Shown: positions 1 to 11,485, counted from the stretch's first letter. The stretch: 27,522 bases of DNA from Didymodactylos carnosus (GCA_905250885.1 CAJNOQ010001911.1:1-27522); one strand, 5' to 3'. The notes: a model not told the origin generated them from the sequence alone. Translations and numbers: made by a program.

Positions 1-433
1 GCAGTAGATGTTGTTGTAGTTGTAGTTGTTGTAGTTGTAGTTGTTGTTGCGGTAGTTGATGTTGTTGTACTTGTTGTTGTTGCTGTAGATGTTGTTGTAC
101 TTGTTGTTGTTGTTGTAGTTGTAGTGGCAATAGTTGTTGTTGTGATTGGTATTGGTGTAGTTGTTGTAGTTGCAGTAGATGTTGTTGTAGTTGTAGTTGT
201 TGTTGCTGTAGATGTTGTTGTACTTGTTGTTGTTATTGTAGTTGTTGTTGCTGTAGATGTTGTTGTAGTTGTAGTTGTTGTTGCGGTAGTTGTTGTTGCT
301 GTAGATGTTGTTGTACTTGTTGTTGTTATTGTAGTTGTTGTTGCTGTAGATGTTGTTGTAGTTGTAATTGTTGTTGCGGTAGTTGTTGTTGCTGTAGATA
401 TTGTTGTATTTGTTGTTGTTGTTGTTATTACCG
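1..433 (-). repeat. TGT-type microsatellite coding for a Thr-rich linker
   Basis: On the plus strand this is an imperfect TGT/AGT trinucleotide repeat with interruptions (AGA, TGC, ACT, GGT). On the minus strand, in the frame fixed by the spliced FN3 exons, the codons are ACA, ACT, ACC, TCT, GCA and a few ATA/AAT, giving a long Thr run with regular Ser-Thr-Ala breaks. I found no in-frame stop down to position 1. The acceptor is at 435-434, preceded by a pyrimidine-rich tract, and it joins in phase to the donor at 486-485. A plus-strand Val-rich reading frame here is an antisense shadow. A higher-order unit of about 60 nt around the TCT-ACA-GCA codons suggests local tandem duplication. Confidence 0.75.
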
Positions 434-2467
434 CTACAGCAGAAAAAAGAATTATTAGGGTTAAATGTATGAAAATGACGACATACGTGCGGTGTCTGTA
501 AATAGATAAACAGCCGTAGAATAACCACTTTTAACAGTTTCAAATGTAACATTATATGGAGCACCACTGGATATACTGCATGCAACTGTATCGAATGTTT
601 GGTTAATAATTTGTGCTCGAATATACATTATAAGTGGACAATAAATATTGAGATAATCAAAGAAACCATTTGGGATGAGAAATAAGATGTTCACAATTGA
701 TGGAAAATAATCAGGAGTGTAACTGTGATTGACATATCGTACACTGTCCAATACTGGAATGGAAAATAAAATAGACGCACTCGTTTTATTTTAGTTACAA
801 TATATTATCAATATAAAAATTAGAATTGATGTTTTTTGTTCGAAGTTATACACTTACATGTATTGACGTTGATACGTTTTACTCGTTGAATCGTAGCAGC
901 GATATTTGTTATGTAAACAGTTATAACGTACAATTGACCTGGTATTAAATTTGTACAATGATGTGAATTATTTGTGCCAAGTGGTTCTATATTATGGTCA
1001 ATACCACATTTTATTTTGTAGTTATACAATCTCGTTTGATTTTCTAACTGAATATTGTTCCATTTGACAAAAATTGAATTTATTGTGCTATTTTCAATTT
1101 CAATGTTGGATATAGAAGGAAAACCAGAAACTAAGAGAGAGAAAGAGACAGGCTGTGTGTGTGTGTGTGTGTATAAAGCATTAGGCGTTTATAAAGCAAT
1201 CCAAATTTCTTACAACTTAAGTATGACTCGCCAACTTGACCATAAATATACCCATCGATTACTGCTTGACTTCTCACAGTTATATTGTCTGTGGTATTGA
1301 AAGAGCGATTATAACATATAAAAGATATATTATTCGGCGGTACAGTTTGATAATCACTTCGCGAATCACATCGAACAGAAAATTGAATAGGTTCATTCGA
1401 TTCATGAGGATTGCTCCATGTTAACAAAATTTGATTGTATTCTTCAGTTGCACGAAGATCATCGACATCAAATGGATACGAGCCATTCCATTCTAAATAA
1501 TCATAAGAACAATCTACCAATGCAGAATTATTTGAGATATTACATACCCGGAATAAACAACTGTTCCGATTGGGCATAACCCATTGTTGATGAATTGCAT
1601 AAAAAAATGATTTTATGTTCAAAATTTGGTATTAAACCAAATTTTAGATAGGACAGTACATTTTGCGATTCAGTTAATTGATCGATACCTGCACGAATAT
1701 GAGAGACAAAATTCTCATCAATGAAACGAATTGAAAATGATACGGTTTGAGAAACGTTTAATTTAGGTGGAAATTGATAATAAATAGTTACAAAACGATT
1801 CTCAAAATTTGTATTAAATCGAACTGGTAATAACACTAAGTATAGAGAATAACGTGCAAGTACATTATCATCAGACACATGTTTATGTACCTTCCACAAG
1901 TCTTTGTTCAGCAGATATAAAACTATCTCGTTGTGTTTCGAGGCTAATATGCACTAGAGGAATGTTTATAGGAAATGGACATTGAATGTATAGAGTGTGA
2001 TTGTTTTTAATAGCCGCATATTCAAAATTAAATTGATTTTCATTGCACCATACTCTAATTACATCGAAGAGACCAAAGGGCTTCAATAATGATAATGCTA
2101 ATGATTTCCCATTTGCAATTAGATCCAAAAATGTTGGCGCTTGTAGTGCTAAGAACGTTAAAAAATAGAAATCGCAAAGCATATAAATATATGTATTGAT
2201 CAAACTTACGTATTGAATATTGAATATAACATGATGAATAAATACTTTCATTCACTCGTATTTCAAATGTTGCTTGGTATAAAGGACCACTTGTTAAATT
2301 TGTACACGTATAAATGTTGTTTGTATTATTCAATTGAACTGGTGATTGTTGTGAAGTGCAGGATAAATAGGATGTTTGAGGTTTATTATCAAGTAAATTC
2401 GGAGGAAAGTAAATCTGTAATGTTAAATTTTCCACCCTATGTGTTATATTCCAATCTTTACAATAAA
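1..2467 (-). CDS. Partial multi-exon FN3-repeat / Thr-rich extracellular protein
   Basis: Not assignable to a named gene. It is read from minus-strand exons at 2210-2467, 1891-2148, 1548-1835, 1214-1492, 858-1130, 487-753 and <1-433, joined by GT-AG introns of 53-104 nt. Every intron falls in phase 1, and the reading frame stays open through all seven exons. Each of the first six exons encodes one FN3-like domain of about 86-96 residues. Typical marks are the B-strand Trp (LLTWSNP, FVKWNNI), the F-strand Tyr region (LIPGQLYVITV) and domain starts such as SGFPSISN. Many NxS/T sequons and Cys residues point to a secreted or cell-surface glycoprotein. The last exon encodes almost only Thr with some Ser and Ala, a likely O-glycosylated stalk. 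The N-terminus and signal peptide are not resolved: a donor at 2531/2530 suggests a small exon at about 2532-2559. The C-terminus lies outside the window. The acceptor at 1836 has an alternative 12 nt further in. FN3 assignment is by pattern only. Confidence 0.75.
1131..1213 (-). repeat. Intron with a TG/AC dinucleotide run and a long pyrimidine tract
   Basis: This intron of the FN3 gene (donor at 1213-1212, acceptor at 1132-1131) contains a (TG)n run at about 1154-1172 on the plus strand. On the sense strand a CT-rich tract follows, directly before the acceptor. At 83 nt it is somewhat longer than most of its sister introns, probably through growth of the dinucleotide run. Confidence 0.75.
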
Positions 2468-2559
2468 CTAAAATGACAAAGTATTGAAGAAAAAAATATT
2501 CATAATAATTCTATAATAACACTAAACATACTTGAGTTGACTAGTAGTAACCTGAAGCT

Positions 2560-5500
2560 CTAAATTAAGAATTTTATGGATTAGTTAATTGTTCATTCAA
2601 GAGTAAATGATATTTTCATGGTGCTAGAATAATACGGTAGAACGAGAAGACAAATTTTGTATATTTTTCTTTCAGTTTGTTTAAAGCCTATAGCAAATGT
2701 TAACAGATAGGCGAGGATCATCCATGTAGGTTCCTGTTCATCCTGCTCATTAGTATCTCATTATTTAAGCCGTCAAAGATAAGTTTGTATTATGATTACC
2801 ACAATCAGAATTGTTGAATACCAGAAAGATAAAAATCTATGCGAAGACATGTTTTCAGTTTTTATTAAATAATAAAGGTGATACCACTTTGTATTTTGAG
2901 AATAGTGATGATTTTTCAAGTCTTTTATTCGTTGGTAATGAAAGTCAAAATGGTGTTTTGTGTCATATCATCAATATTTTTCTTTTCAAACAAAAAAAAC
3001 AAATCTTATTTCATGTTTTAATTTAAAAATGTAACGTAAATCGGGCGATTATACGTAGGTTGTATTGTATACTAATTCTCTCAATAAGTTTTAAATAACT
3101 AAAAGTCATTGAACAAATACCAACTTTTTTTAATACACGGATTGGTACAATTACAGAATAACATTTATTAATTTTACTAGCTATTTTTGAATCTATGCAC
3201 TGTTGTGACGATTTGACTACTCATGTTTGAGCAATAGTGATGACAAATAAAAAGTTAACTTCGTTAAAGACAATTCCACCCTCTGCCCATTCGATATCCA
3301 TTTTCCAGAAAAATTTCATCGGAAGCGACCACGTAACTCGAATTTTTTCAGTTGATAGGCAAACGTTTGAATATAAATAGTAAAATTATTTAACGGCAGC
3401 TCTGATTATTTTCATTTTACAAAATTGTATTAGTACGACTAATACTGACATGCGGAGATTCGGTTCTAATTACTGTCGAAGACAAAATCTAGTCGCGAAT
3501 GCAAATTACACAAAACGAAGGCATCTAAACACCATTTATCGTATCATGCTACATCTCATCTGAACACATTCATACAACAATCAAACACCGTATATATTTT
3601 ACAGATCTTTACATTTCGAATAAAGACCGATGTTTTTTCAAAATTGTATTAAACAATATTTTTTAAATTTGAGTATTCAACATCTCATTTGCCAGCTTCA
3701 CGAAGATAAAACACAAAAACGTAATACAATCGAAAGAATGAAAATAAGTATACTAGATATCAGCCTGTTGAAATGAACAGTAATAACCGACCCTAGAGAG
3801 AAAATAAATTGAGGATGATAGTACTGACGAGCTACTAAAGCTGTCTCATATAATTACTTAGTATTACAATTTTACTTTTGCCTGTTCTATTCGTACAATA
3901 TTTCATAGAACACTTTAGGACAAGTGGTACCGACCTTTTGGTAGCATTTATATCTGACTTCTTTGATTATATTGTTAATGATTCTTTGATCAATAAGCGA
4001 GACGCACCTGTGTTTTTAGAAAGAAAAAAAACAATTTTCTTAGTCAATGCAAATATTTGTTTCAATTTTGAGTTTTACAAGAGTTGATTTTAATATTCTA
4101 TAATAGATATTGATATGTCGATGATACATTCCTTTTACGATGCTGGAATTTTAACCGTTAACGTTTATTCTAAATAGATGTCCATCGTACATACAGTTCA
4201 CATCGATCAGCATACAACATACATAGTTCTTCATTGCGGCTCTTTAACTATGATATTTTTATTTTTGGCGATTGTCAATGAACATTTATCGTGCGTGATA
4301 AGTACCTCGAGGAATGATATTTGTTTTTCTTATTCGTGAACTGAATGTTCTTGTAAAATGACATATAAATTGTCGAAAGTTGTTCGAATTTTTTATATAT
4401 ATAATAAAATTTTAAAATAGCAAAACTCACATAACTCTGTTACCAGAATAAAATTCCGTAAACGAAATTTTGACATTTTGTTTTTTATATAGTTTTTTAA
4501 TGAAATAACGATCAAAGTGATTAACACAACATATAAAATTGTAGCATCAACATTTCTAAATGAAATGAGATGTCTCCAGACTCTGTCTGACGATACTTTT
4601 ATAAAGTAGCATTTATGATTTTCTTTGTGTTTTTAAATGAAAAAAAAGATATAAAAGAATTATCTATATTTAGTATTATTACTAGTTCAATTAAATTTAG
4701 GCTATAAATGGTATTCAAACTCTAGCCCAGTAGTAATAATCTATTATATCTCTCAAGGCATTCTTTATAGTATTGGAGATGTTATTACAATTAGTTCGAT
4801 ACTAATGAACTATATGAACATCACAAATCCAAAAACAGAAGTTTACTATATTTAAATATCTGTTATTTATTACTGAATCTATATTGTTTGCTTGTAAAAT
4901 ATTCAGAAATGTCTGGAAGACGAAAAGTAAGACAATTTCATTATATTTTTGTTTATCTATCATTTCTTTTCTGTTCAATAACAACGTTAAAAAATTTAAA
5001 TTCTATTTCAGAAAATTGTTGAAAATTATTCAATATTGGAAGTTTAATTATTCTCTTCAGTGACGCTGTTATAAAATAGATTCGAACGAAAATTGTTATA
5101 AATTTTTATAAAAACGCTAAATGATGCTGCTGGTATCATGACATATTAATTATGAATTTCTTTTTTCTAGTGTTCACATATGTCAACATATAATAGATAT
5201 CGTCAAAAATAAATACAGTTAAAGAGAAGAATGATAAACAAAATATATGCTGTATAGAAATAATTTAACCCACACGATAGCTTTGAATACTTCGTTAAAA
5301 GTTAGTAAATAAGTCACACACTTCGCTTAATTGGAAGAATACACAGCAACAAGAGAAAAAACAAATTAAAAAAAAAATAAATAAATTCACCCAGAGAGTG
5401 CAAAAACAAAGTTTTTATAAGAAAAAACGTACGGAAACATTTAGAACTGAAAAAAAATACATGATTATGGTATCCGTTGAATAAATTTGATTGCTAAATC

Positions 5501-5740
5501 ATAGATGAAATTCCTACGGTATTAAAAGAAATTAGCACAAATTCAATGATTAGAAAAAGTTCATTTCTTTGTTTTTTTAAAGCTAAGTGAACCGTAAGAA
5601 AAAAAAGAGTAAAAATCAGTCTGAGTAATAACGAACGAACGTGTATACTGAGATTATTGAATGTACATTCATTCTAGATTTTTGCGAGCAATAATAATAA
5701 CGGACATTTGATCAATAGGAAGAAAAGGTCAGACAAAACG
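2560..5740. other. Gene-poor AT-rich stretch
   Basis: I see no convincing coding region here on either strand. The open frames are under 75 codons, have AT-driven composition and show no recognisable motif. The part next to 2560 may hold the missing 5' exons of the FN3 gene. A minus-strand acceptor followed by CACC-ATG at about 2619 looks tempting, but that frame stops after eight codons. Confidence 0.5.
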
Positions 5741-5751
5741 GGTAATGAAAA

Positions 5752-8662
5752 TTATAATAGATTTTTGGAATTATCAATATTTTCATCGATTTTATGATTG
5801 TGTGGGTTATTTTTTTCTTCATGTTCATCAGCAGCAAGGTCATTGTCTTCATTTTTTTTATCATCCACTTCGTCTTCATCATTATTATCGTTAACATGTG
5901 CTGATCGCCGCCACGATAAAGCATTCTGATTCAACGGTGGCTGTTGTTGATTTTGTTGAACGAGAGGTTGTTGTTCAGGCAAATTATCGTTTGCATTTTG
6001 CACAGCTGGTTTATCAATTTCATTTTTATCGACATCATCTACTTCTTCTTCAACAATATTAGAGGATACATTGTTCAACTGATTATTCAACTAAAAGGAA
6101 ATTAACACCGATTTCAGAAACGATTTATAATGACTACAGTCCAGGCATGGGCGAGTCTGGGGGGGAACTGAGTCCGAGTCCATTTCAAGTCCAGTAATCT
6201 TTTCGATTCTTTTTTGATGAGGATGGTTTATATTTTAATTTGCTGAGCCATGGATAGATATTTGATTTTTCGAAAATAAGGTTACGTTCCATATCCGTCT
6301 CCCGAACAAAATTTTCAATTTCATGTGAAACAGTAGGTGTTGTTATTTCGCTTTTCATTTTTCTCTGCTCATTTGTGTTAAAAGTTGAATAGATCGGACT
6401 CGAAATACAAAAACGCAAGTCCGAGTCTGAGTCCTTCAAAAAAATATCCAGTCCGAGTCCGCCAAAAAATCGTCCAGGCCAGACTCGGACTCGCCCATGC
6501 CTGCTAGAATCATATTAAACAGTAAAACTATCTATGAAGAGTAGAACTATAGACGTTGTGTATAGCTATAACTAATTACTGGATCATCATAAAATAATGA
6601 TCGGTGTGTATCTTGTTTAGAAAAGAGAGTACTTACAATAGGCGGAGGAATCGGATGAGGTTGTTGCTCAGGATTCATTGGTCGATCTAATCAAAGAAAA
6701 AAAAAATGTATTACTTAAAACTGTTGATATATGGTGAAAAACGCTAATGAGCATTAGTCTGATCATGCAATGACATAAACAGATGTATTAGTACAAATAC
6801 ATTTCGAAACACCGTCTATTAAAGCTAGAATTGTTGCGTGAATCAGGCAATGCGTGTGATCGCCACTGAAAATTATAGCCTTTCTAATGAATTTAAAACG
6901 TTCTATGGAAATTTGACAGTTACCTTCTACTCATTTATCATCTAGAGGCAAAAAAAAAGAATAAATATACAAAAAATGCAAGAAATATTTTTTTACACAA
7001 TAGCTCAATTAAAAAACTAATAAAAAGACAAAAAGCATTTGGCAAAATACAACATAGAAAATTTCATACGGTAATATTGCAATTGTAAAGGTATATTCAC
7101 TGTCGCTTAGATAAATTATCATGATAAGTGCTATCGTATTTCTTGAGTAAATAACGATCTGGTACTATTAATATTGTCGTTGAATTAGTACGATATTTTA
7201 GTTCGTGACGAGTAGAGGATAATAATAAAGTGATTAATTTCCTTTCATTTGTCCTTGTTGGTTTGAAATGTTTTAAAAAGCCATTTTTAACTTTATCGAA
7301 AAGATTACCTCGAAAAAGCAATTATAAATGCACTGGATAAAATACTAACTTTTTATTATTAATTAAGTAATCTACTCAAATTGCCTAAGTGAAATCTCAC
7401 TTTTTCCACATCGAAATTAGTATAATACTTTAACCTTACCCTCCTGATCAGGATTGGGCTCTTGAACTTGTTGTTGTTGTTGTGTAACATGTTGGATAGG
7501 CTGTTGTTGACGTAATTGCTGTGGTTCAACATAACCCTGTTGTTGTGATCGATAAGATGGATTTATCAGAGGAGGAGCTAGGACATGTTCAGGATTATTA
7601 GCATCATTATGTGCTTTCTGATTACGTGTATCGTTATTATTACTATTATCCGATGATGGTAATAGCTGATTTTGTAAATTACTTGTCAAATTCATAAGTC
7701 TCTGAAGGGGCTGTAGAAATGAAGGTATTGAGGATGAAGCAGGAGCCGGAACTGGATTATTATTTTGATTTGGGTCAATATTTTGCAATGGTAGAAATCG
7801 TTGATGTCGAGGTCGAACGGGTAATCCTTCAGTTACTACAATTTCTGCCAGTGGTTGTGGTTGACCTCGAACTGGATAAGGTAGTTGTTGTGGTTGTTGA
7901 TTACTTGCAACTCTAAAATAAAACATAAAACAAAATGAATTTGATTTTTCACCGAAAACAATAACTATATACTTTTCTGCTTTATATTGCTCTATTTCTT
8001 GACGTAATTTTGCTAATTCACTGTCCAAATTATCCTTTGTATCTTCAAAGATAAAAACATGATTATCACAAAAGATAGATATCCGTCATTTTTTTACGTT
8101 TGTGTTCTTCTAATTGTTGTTTCATTTGTTCAATCAGAGTATCCTTTGATGATATGCTTTCACTTAACGTTTTGAATTCTTTCTAAAAATGTTCAGAGAA
8201 GAAAAAAAAATGCGTTAAGATGAATATTATTCATACAAGATAAATATACCAATTGATTATATAACACTTGTTTGTCTGATTTTATACTTTGTAATTCTGC
8301 TAATTTTTCGTTTAATTTAATGTTTAATTCATTAATTTCAGAATCTTTCTTTTCTGTTTGACGCTGAATCGACACTTTTTCTTCTTCTAAGTCACGTTTC
8401 CGAGTATTTATAGTATCAATTTTATGTTCATAATCAGCATTTTTCATTGTTAACTAAAATATCAACAAGTATCTTCTCTAATGAACTTGAACTTTCATAT
8501 TAATAGAAAAAATAAACTTACACTTCGTACACGTTCTTCAAAATCTTCTAGACTAATTCGAAGTTCATTATTTTTCGATGAACATGACATATAATACATT
8601 CCTAGTAGTAAAAGAATGATGATTAATCCAACTAAAATGAACGATGGTGTACGACCGGACAT
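5752..8662 (-). CDS. GOLM1/GOLM2-like type II Golgi membrane protein
   Basis: Seven exons on the minus strand: 8522-8662, 8250-8453, 8098-8182, 7973-8042, 7440-7912, 6637-6686 and 5752-6090. All junctions are GT-AG and in phase, giving 1362 nt and 453 aa. Residues 1-7 are a short basic cytosolic end. Residues 8-25 are a single membrane span. The sequence after it, running from SSKNNEL to EERVRS, lines up with the SSRSVDL to GRVRR stretch of animal GOLM1. A charged coiled coil follows to about residue 165, then a Gln/Pro/Asn-rich region (about 167-341) and an acidic tail (342-453). This order matches the GOLM family, and the length is close to human GOLM2 (about 430 aa). GOLM proteins sit in the cis/medial Golgi and are linked to cargo sorting. 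The furin site RVRR of GOLM1 reads RVRS here. The first five exons are compact, while the last two introns are 753 and 546 nt. A splice acceptor lies 28 nt before the ATG. Confidence 0.85.
6142..6503. mobile_element. hAT-type MITE inside the last GOLM-like intron
   Basis: A 362-bp element has terminal inverted repeats: CAGGCATGGGCGAGTC at 6142-6157 and its reverse complement ending at 6503. Both ends carry extra copies of an AGTCCGAGTC-like subterminal motif. The flanking octamers ctacagtc (6134-6141) and ctagaatc (6504-6511) match at 6 of 8 positions, as expected of an old 8-bp target-site duplication. The CAG-start terminus and 8-bp duplication fit the hAT superfamily. A minus-strand frame of 84 codons (6185-6439) lies inside; I do not recognise it and see no transposase motif. 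The element sits wholly within the intron 6091-6636 and largely explains that intron's length. Confidence 0.7.
6687..7439 (-). other. Long intron of the GOLM-like gene (753 nt)
   Basis: The donor follows a GAGG exon end at 7440 and the acceptor is before ATCGACC at 6686. An antisense-independent minus frame of 74 codons (7097-7321) lies inside. It reads like ordinary protein but has no recognisable motif, no phase-compatible acceptor and donor that I could find, and no need to be in the transcript. I see no clear transposon ends. Confidence 0.45.
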
Positions 8663-8690
8663 TTTCGGAAAATGATGAATAATATTTAAT

Positions 8691-8705
8691 CTAAAATGAA
8701 AAAAT
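8691..8705 (-). promoter_or_regulatory. Splice acceptor just upstream of the GOLM-like ATG
   Basis: On the minus strand a T-rich tract ends in CATTTTAG (AG at 8692-8691), 28 nt before the start codon at 8662. No coding exon is visible further upstream. It can serve either a 5' UTR intron or spliced-leader trans-splicing. Confidence 0.5.
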
Positions 8706-8709
8706 ATAT

Positions 8710-10080
8710 ATACAAGTGACGAATACAAATTGTTAAAAATATCACATGAAAAGTATGAGAAAAATGAACGATAACAAAAGAACATCAAAAAGTTTAGCAG
8801 CGAATATGTGATAGGTTTCGATGAACTGATCAGTCAGATATGTTAAAGTAGTTCTTCAAAGATAATTTCATGTTTATATCGTCTAAAAATCGCCTCTGCC
8901 GCGAAATATCAACCTTAAAAAATATTTTTTATTATCTAGTAAAAAATCTGACTAACAAGGTGTATTTATTTTCAATTAAAATCTTTATCTGAAAATTTTC
9001 TGTTTAAAAATATAGATTTGAAAAATATTTACAAATACGCAAATATCCACCAGTTTGTAAGTGACATTTTCAGAAAGTTAAAAACGTGTAAATATTATTT
9101 CACATATGATTTTTATGTGTTTTGTATAAGTAAGTAAAACATGAAACAACATTGAGACACACATACACAGACATAAAACGTGGCTATTTCTATAATATTG
9201 ATATCACACATACGTTTTATAAGAGAATGCCATATAATATAGATAATTGTTTTTATTACAATTTTAAAACTCTTAGAACAATTCTTTCATATTTTCATAA
9301 CTCCAATATCATTTTATTCTGATTTTCAATATGAATTAGAAAGGAAATAAAATTTATACACATATATAGTCAACGCTTGTAACGTTTGTGAAATAAAACC
9401 TAATGAAAGTCAAATGTAAAAATTCTCTTTTTTTAGTTTGACGTTGGGAAAGAACGTCGTGTTTTTGATCAATTATACCGTATGTAATTTCGACATACAA
9501 ACTTAAACTAACTGCATCTTTGCAAACGTTTGAATGAAACCAATTGCTTTACCTCCTGGAACTATTATAGTGAGTCAGTTAATATTCAGAAAAGCGTCTG
9601 AAAGAAATTATCGTGTATTCATAATGTGAAACATAAACTGTAAATTCACTTAGAATTAGATTCAGCCTTCTTTCGATTGGACAAATATGATAAAAATGTT
9701 TATACATGTTTCATAAATACAAATGATTTCCAATATACCAGCAACTGCTAGTCAAATCAGACTTTGTAGATTACAATGCTACTTTATGTGTATCTGTATG
9801 TTATAAAAACACTCACTCTCTATCTACTTTTCAAAAATTGTGTTTTTCCTCTTCAATAAGCATAAATCAAAATCCTACGCGTATACAAACAAAAAATGGA
9901 AACAAAAAGAGACATGTATGAATAAGTTTAATCATTTTCGGAGAAACAATATATCATAAGTTAAAAAACTTCCAAAAAAACTAACTAACACTACAGATTG
10001 ATGTCAAATAAGTTCACTCGGATAATTTAGAAAAAAATAACGTGGATGAGATTAATAAAAATACTATTTTCAGACTGTAT
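8710..10080. other. AT-rich intergenic stretch
   Basis: I see no coding frame of note, RNA gene or transposon end here. It separates two minus-strand genes and should hold the promoter of the GOLM-like gene and the 3' UTR of the deneddylase gene. No clear polyadenylation signal or promoter motif could be placed with confidence. Confidence 0.4.
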
Positions 10081-10085
10081 TTCGA

Positions 10086-11465
10086 CTATAACATCGTTGA
10101 CATCGTATCGTGATTTACTGGGATTGATTGTGCATTTTTTGAATTTGAAAAAATCATTGATTCAATAAGAGTCTTCAATTGTTTGCGTTTTTTCGCTATA
10201 TAAGACGGAGTCATTGTTAACTTAATATCATTAAGAAAATCATTGAAAAATTTTTCATGACTAAACTCTTCGTTATTTTGATTGTGGTGAAAAGGAAACG
10301 ACAGGCGATGATTGTGCGAATGCTGATTTTGGTTGGTGTTATTGCTATTAACAGCGTCATAATGATCATAAACATAGGAACAAAATGATTCGGTGATGGC
10401 TACGACATACAAACCGCAATCACAATAATTAATTTGTTGTGGTGACTGAGAACAGTTAATATTCTGTTCACAATATGCATCCAATTTTTGATATAACTGC
10501 TTTGCTGCTGATTCATTTGATGGAAACATTGAATCGAAATGATACATGACTTTACCTAAATAAATAAAGAAGAATAAACTTTATTTTTTAAAGTTTCAGT
10601 CTATTAACATACATAAAAAAAACAACGAGCTCTTTAAGGAAATAGACATTGAATGGTATGTTTCTACCCTACAAAAATTTAAATATAGAAAGTGTAAAGT
10701 AAAATTTCATGAAAACTCATGTTTTGCTAGGGTAGGGTAATGATGTATCACTTGCATATATACTATATCTTACTCAACACTCTTAGGTTAGTTGAATTCT
10801 TTCGATTGAGCCTTGTCTGTATTGAAAATTTCAAAGGGACTCATGCTACAAGCACTAGCACTACTACTACAGTAAAAGCAGGTATTAGATCTGGTCACGT
10901 CTCGCAATAAATCAGCATCCTACGACGATTCGTTTGAATCTCGATATTACTTAGCTTTGCCAAATGTCAAGGAAGCCTATCATATATATGGTTGACATAT
11001 TCTTACTCTACTTTTAACTGATCGTATCTAATCCAGTTTTGGGAAAACAAATTTTTTGAAATGAAATACTTTCTGCATACCTGGTACATAAAGTATGATC
11101 AATGACCAGTGGGATCCTCCCACTGATGAACCAACTGAATTGTCATTTAACGCTAAGAAAACAAATTGTTTATCTAAAAAGTTAATATTTTCTAATAAAT
11201 GTTTGGCTGTTGTTGATTCACTTAATTTTAATAATTGGACGACTGGAGGACTAATAAAGGTGAATAACTTCTGATTGTTTTCTTGTTGGTTATTGTGTTC
11301 TTGATGTTCGAATGAAAAACTGATTATATTATCTGACAGCCAATTACTTGGATTTAATGTATCTAAATCTGATTGTCTAATAGTAACATCATGATAATCG
11401 AGAACAATAGGGTCAGAAAAAGATCGTGCACGTGAATCGATATCTAATGATCGATTATATGCCAT
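10086..11465 (-). CDS. SENP8: NEDD8-specific protease (SENP8/NEDP1-like, C48 family)
   Basis: Two exons on the minus strand, 11081-11465 and 10086-10555, joined by a 525-nt GT-AG intron (phase 1), give 284 aa. Human SENP8 has about 212. NEDP1 processes the NEDD8 precursor and removes NEDD8 from non-cullin targets. Landmarks in order are NPSNWLSDNII (39-49), which parallels the SENP8 NEDD8-binding N-terminal region; FISPPV (70-75); FLALNDNS (103-110); the catalytic His119 in GGSHWS; Asp136 in YHFDS; the oxyanion Gln169; and Cys175 in YCDCGLYV. The family C-terminal block appears as LTMTPSYIAKKR (240-251). Extra length comes from an Asn/Gln insert near 57-66, an Asn/His-rich insert at about 197-223 and a longer tail. 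The residue two before the catalytic Cys is Cys where human SENP8 has Tyr. The intron splits the catalytic residues between exons, so both are needed for activity. Assignment over other Ulp/SENP proteases rests on the N-terminal match. Confidence 0.9.
10664..10735. repeat. Short inverted repeat in the deneddylase intron
   Basis: CTACCCTACAAAA at 10664-10676 is mirrored by TTTTGCTAGGGTAG at 10722-10735 with one extra base, around a spacer of about 45 nt. It could be a small hairpin or the remains of a tiny MITE. No target-site duplication was clear. Confidence 0.4.
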
Positions 11466-11485
11466 TTAGGCACTTAAATCAAAAT

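Noticed and set aside
124..501. Plus-strand Val-rich 125-codon open frame
   Set aside because: It is the antisense of the Thr-rich exon of the FN3 gene; the trinucleotide repeat keeps all frames open.
1055..1300. Plus-strand open frames overlapping the FN3 exons
   Set aside because: Antisense shadows; the minus-strand exons have consistent splice sites and domain patterns.
2619..2623. CACC-ATG after a minus-strand splice acceptor as the FN3 gene start
   Set aside because: The frame ends after eight codons and no donor allows a splice before that stop.
5712..5924. Met/Lys-rich minus frame of 70 codons
   Set aside because: It overlaps the acidic last exon of the GOLM-like gene in another frame and has no independent support.
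7097..7321. Minus frame of 74 codons in the long GOLM-like intron
   Set aside because: No motif and no matching acceptor/donor pair; including it is not needed to keep the reading frame between 7440 and 6686.
7719..7916. Plus-strand frame of 65 codons
   Set aside because: Antisense to the Gln/Pro-rich exon of the GOLM-like gene.
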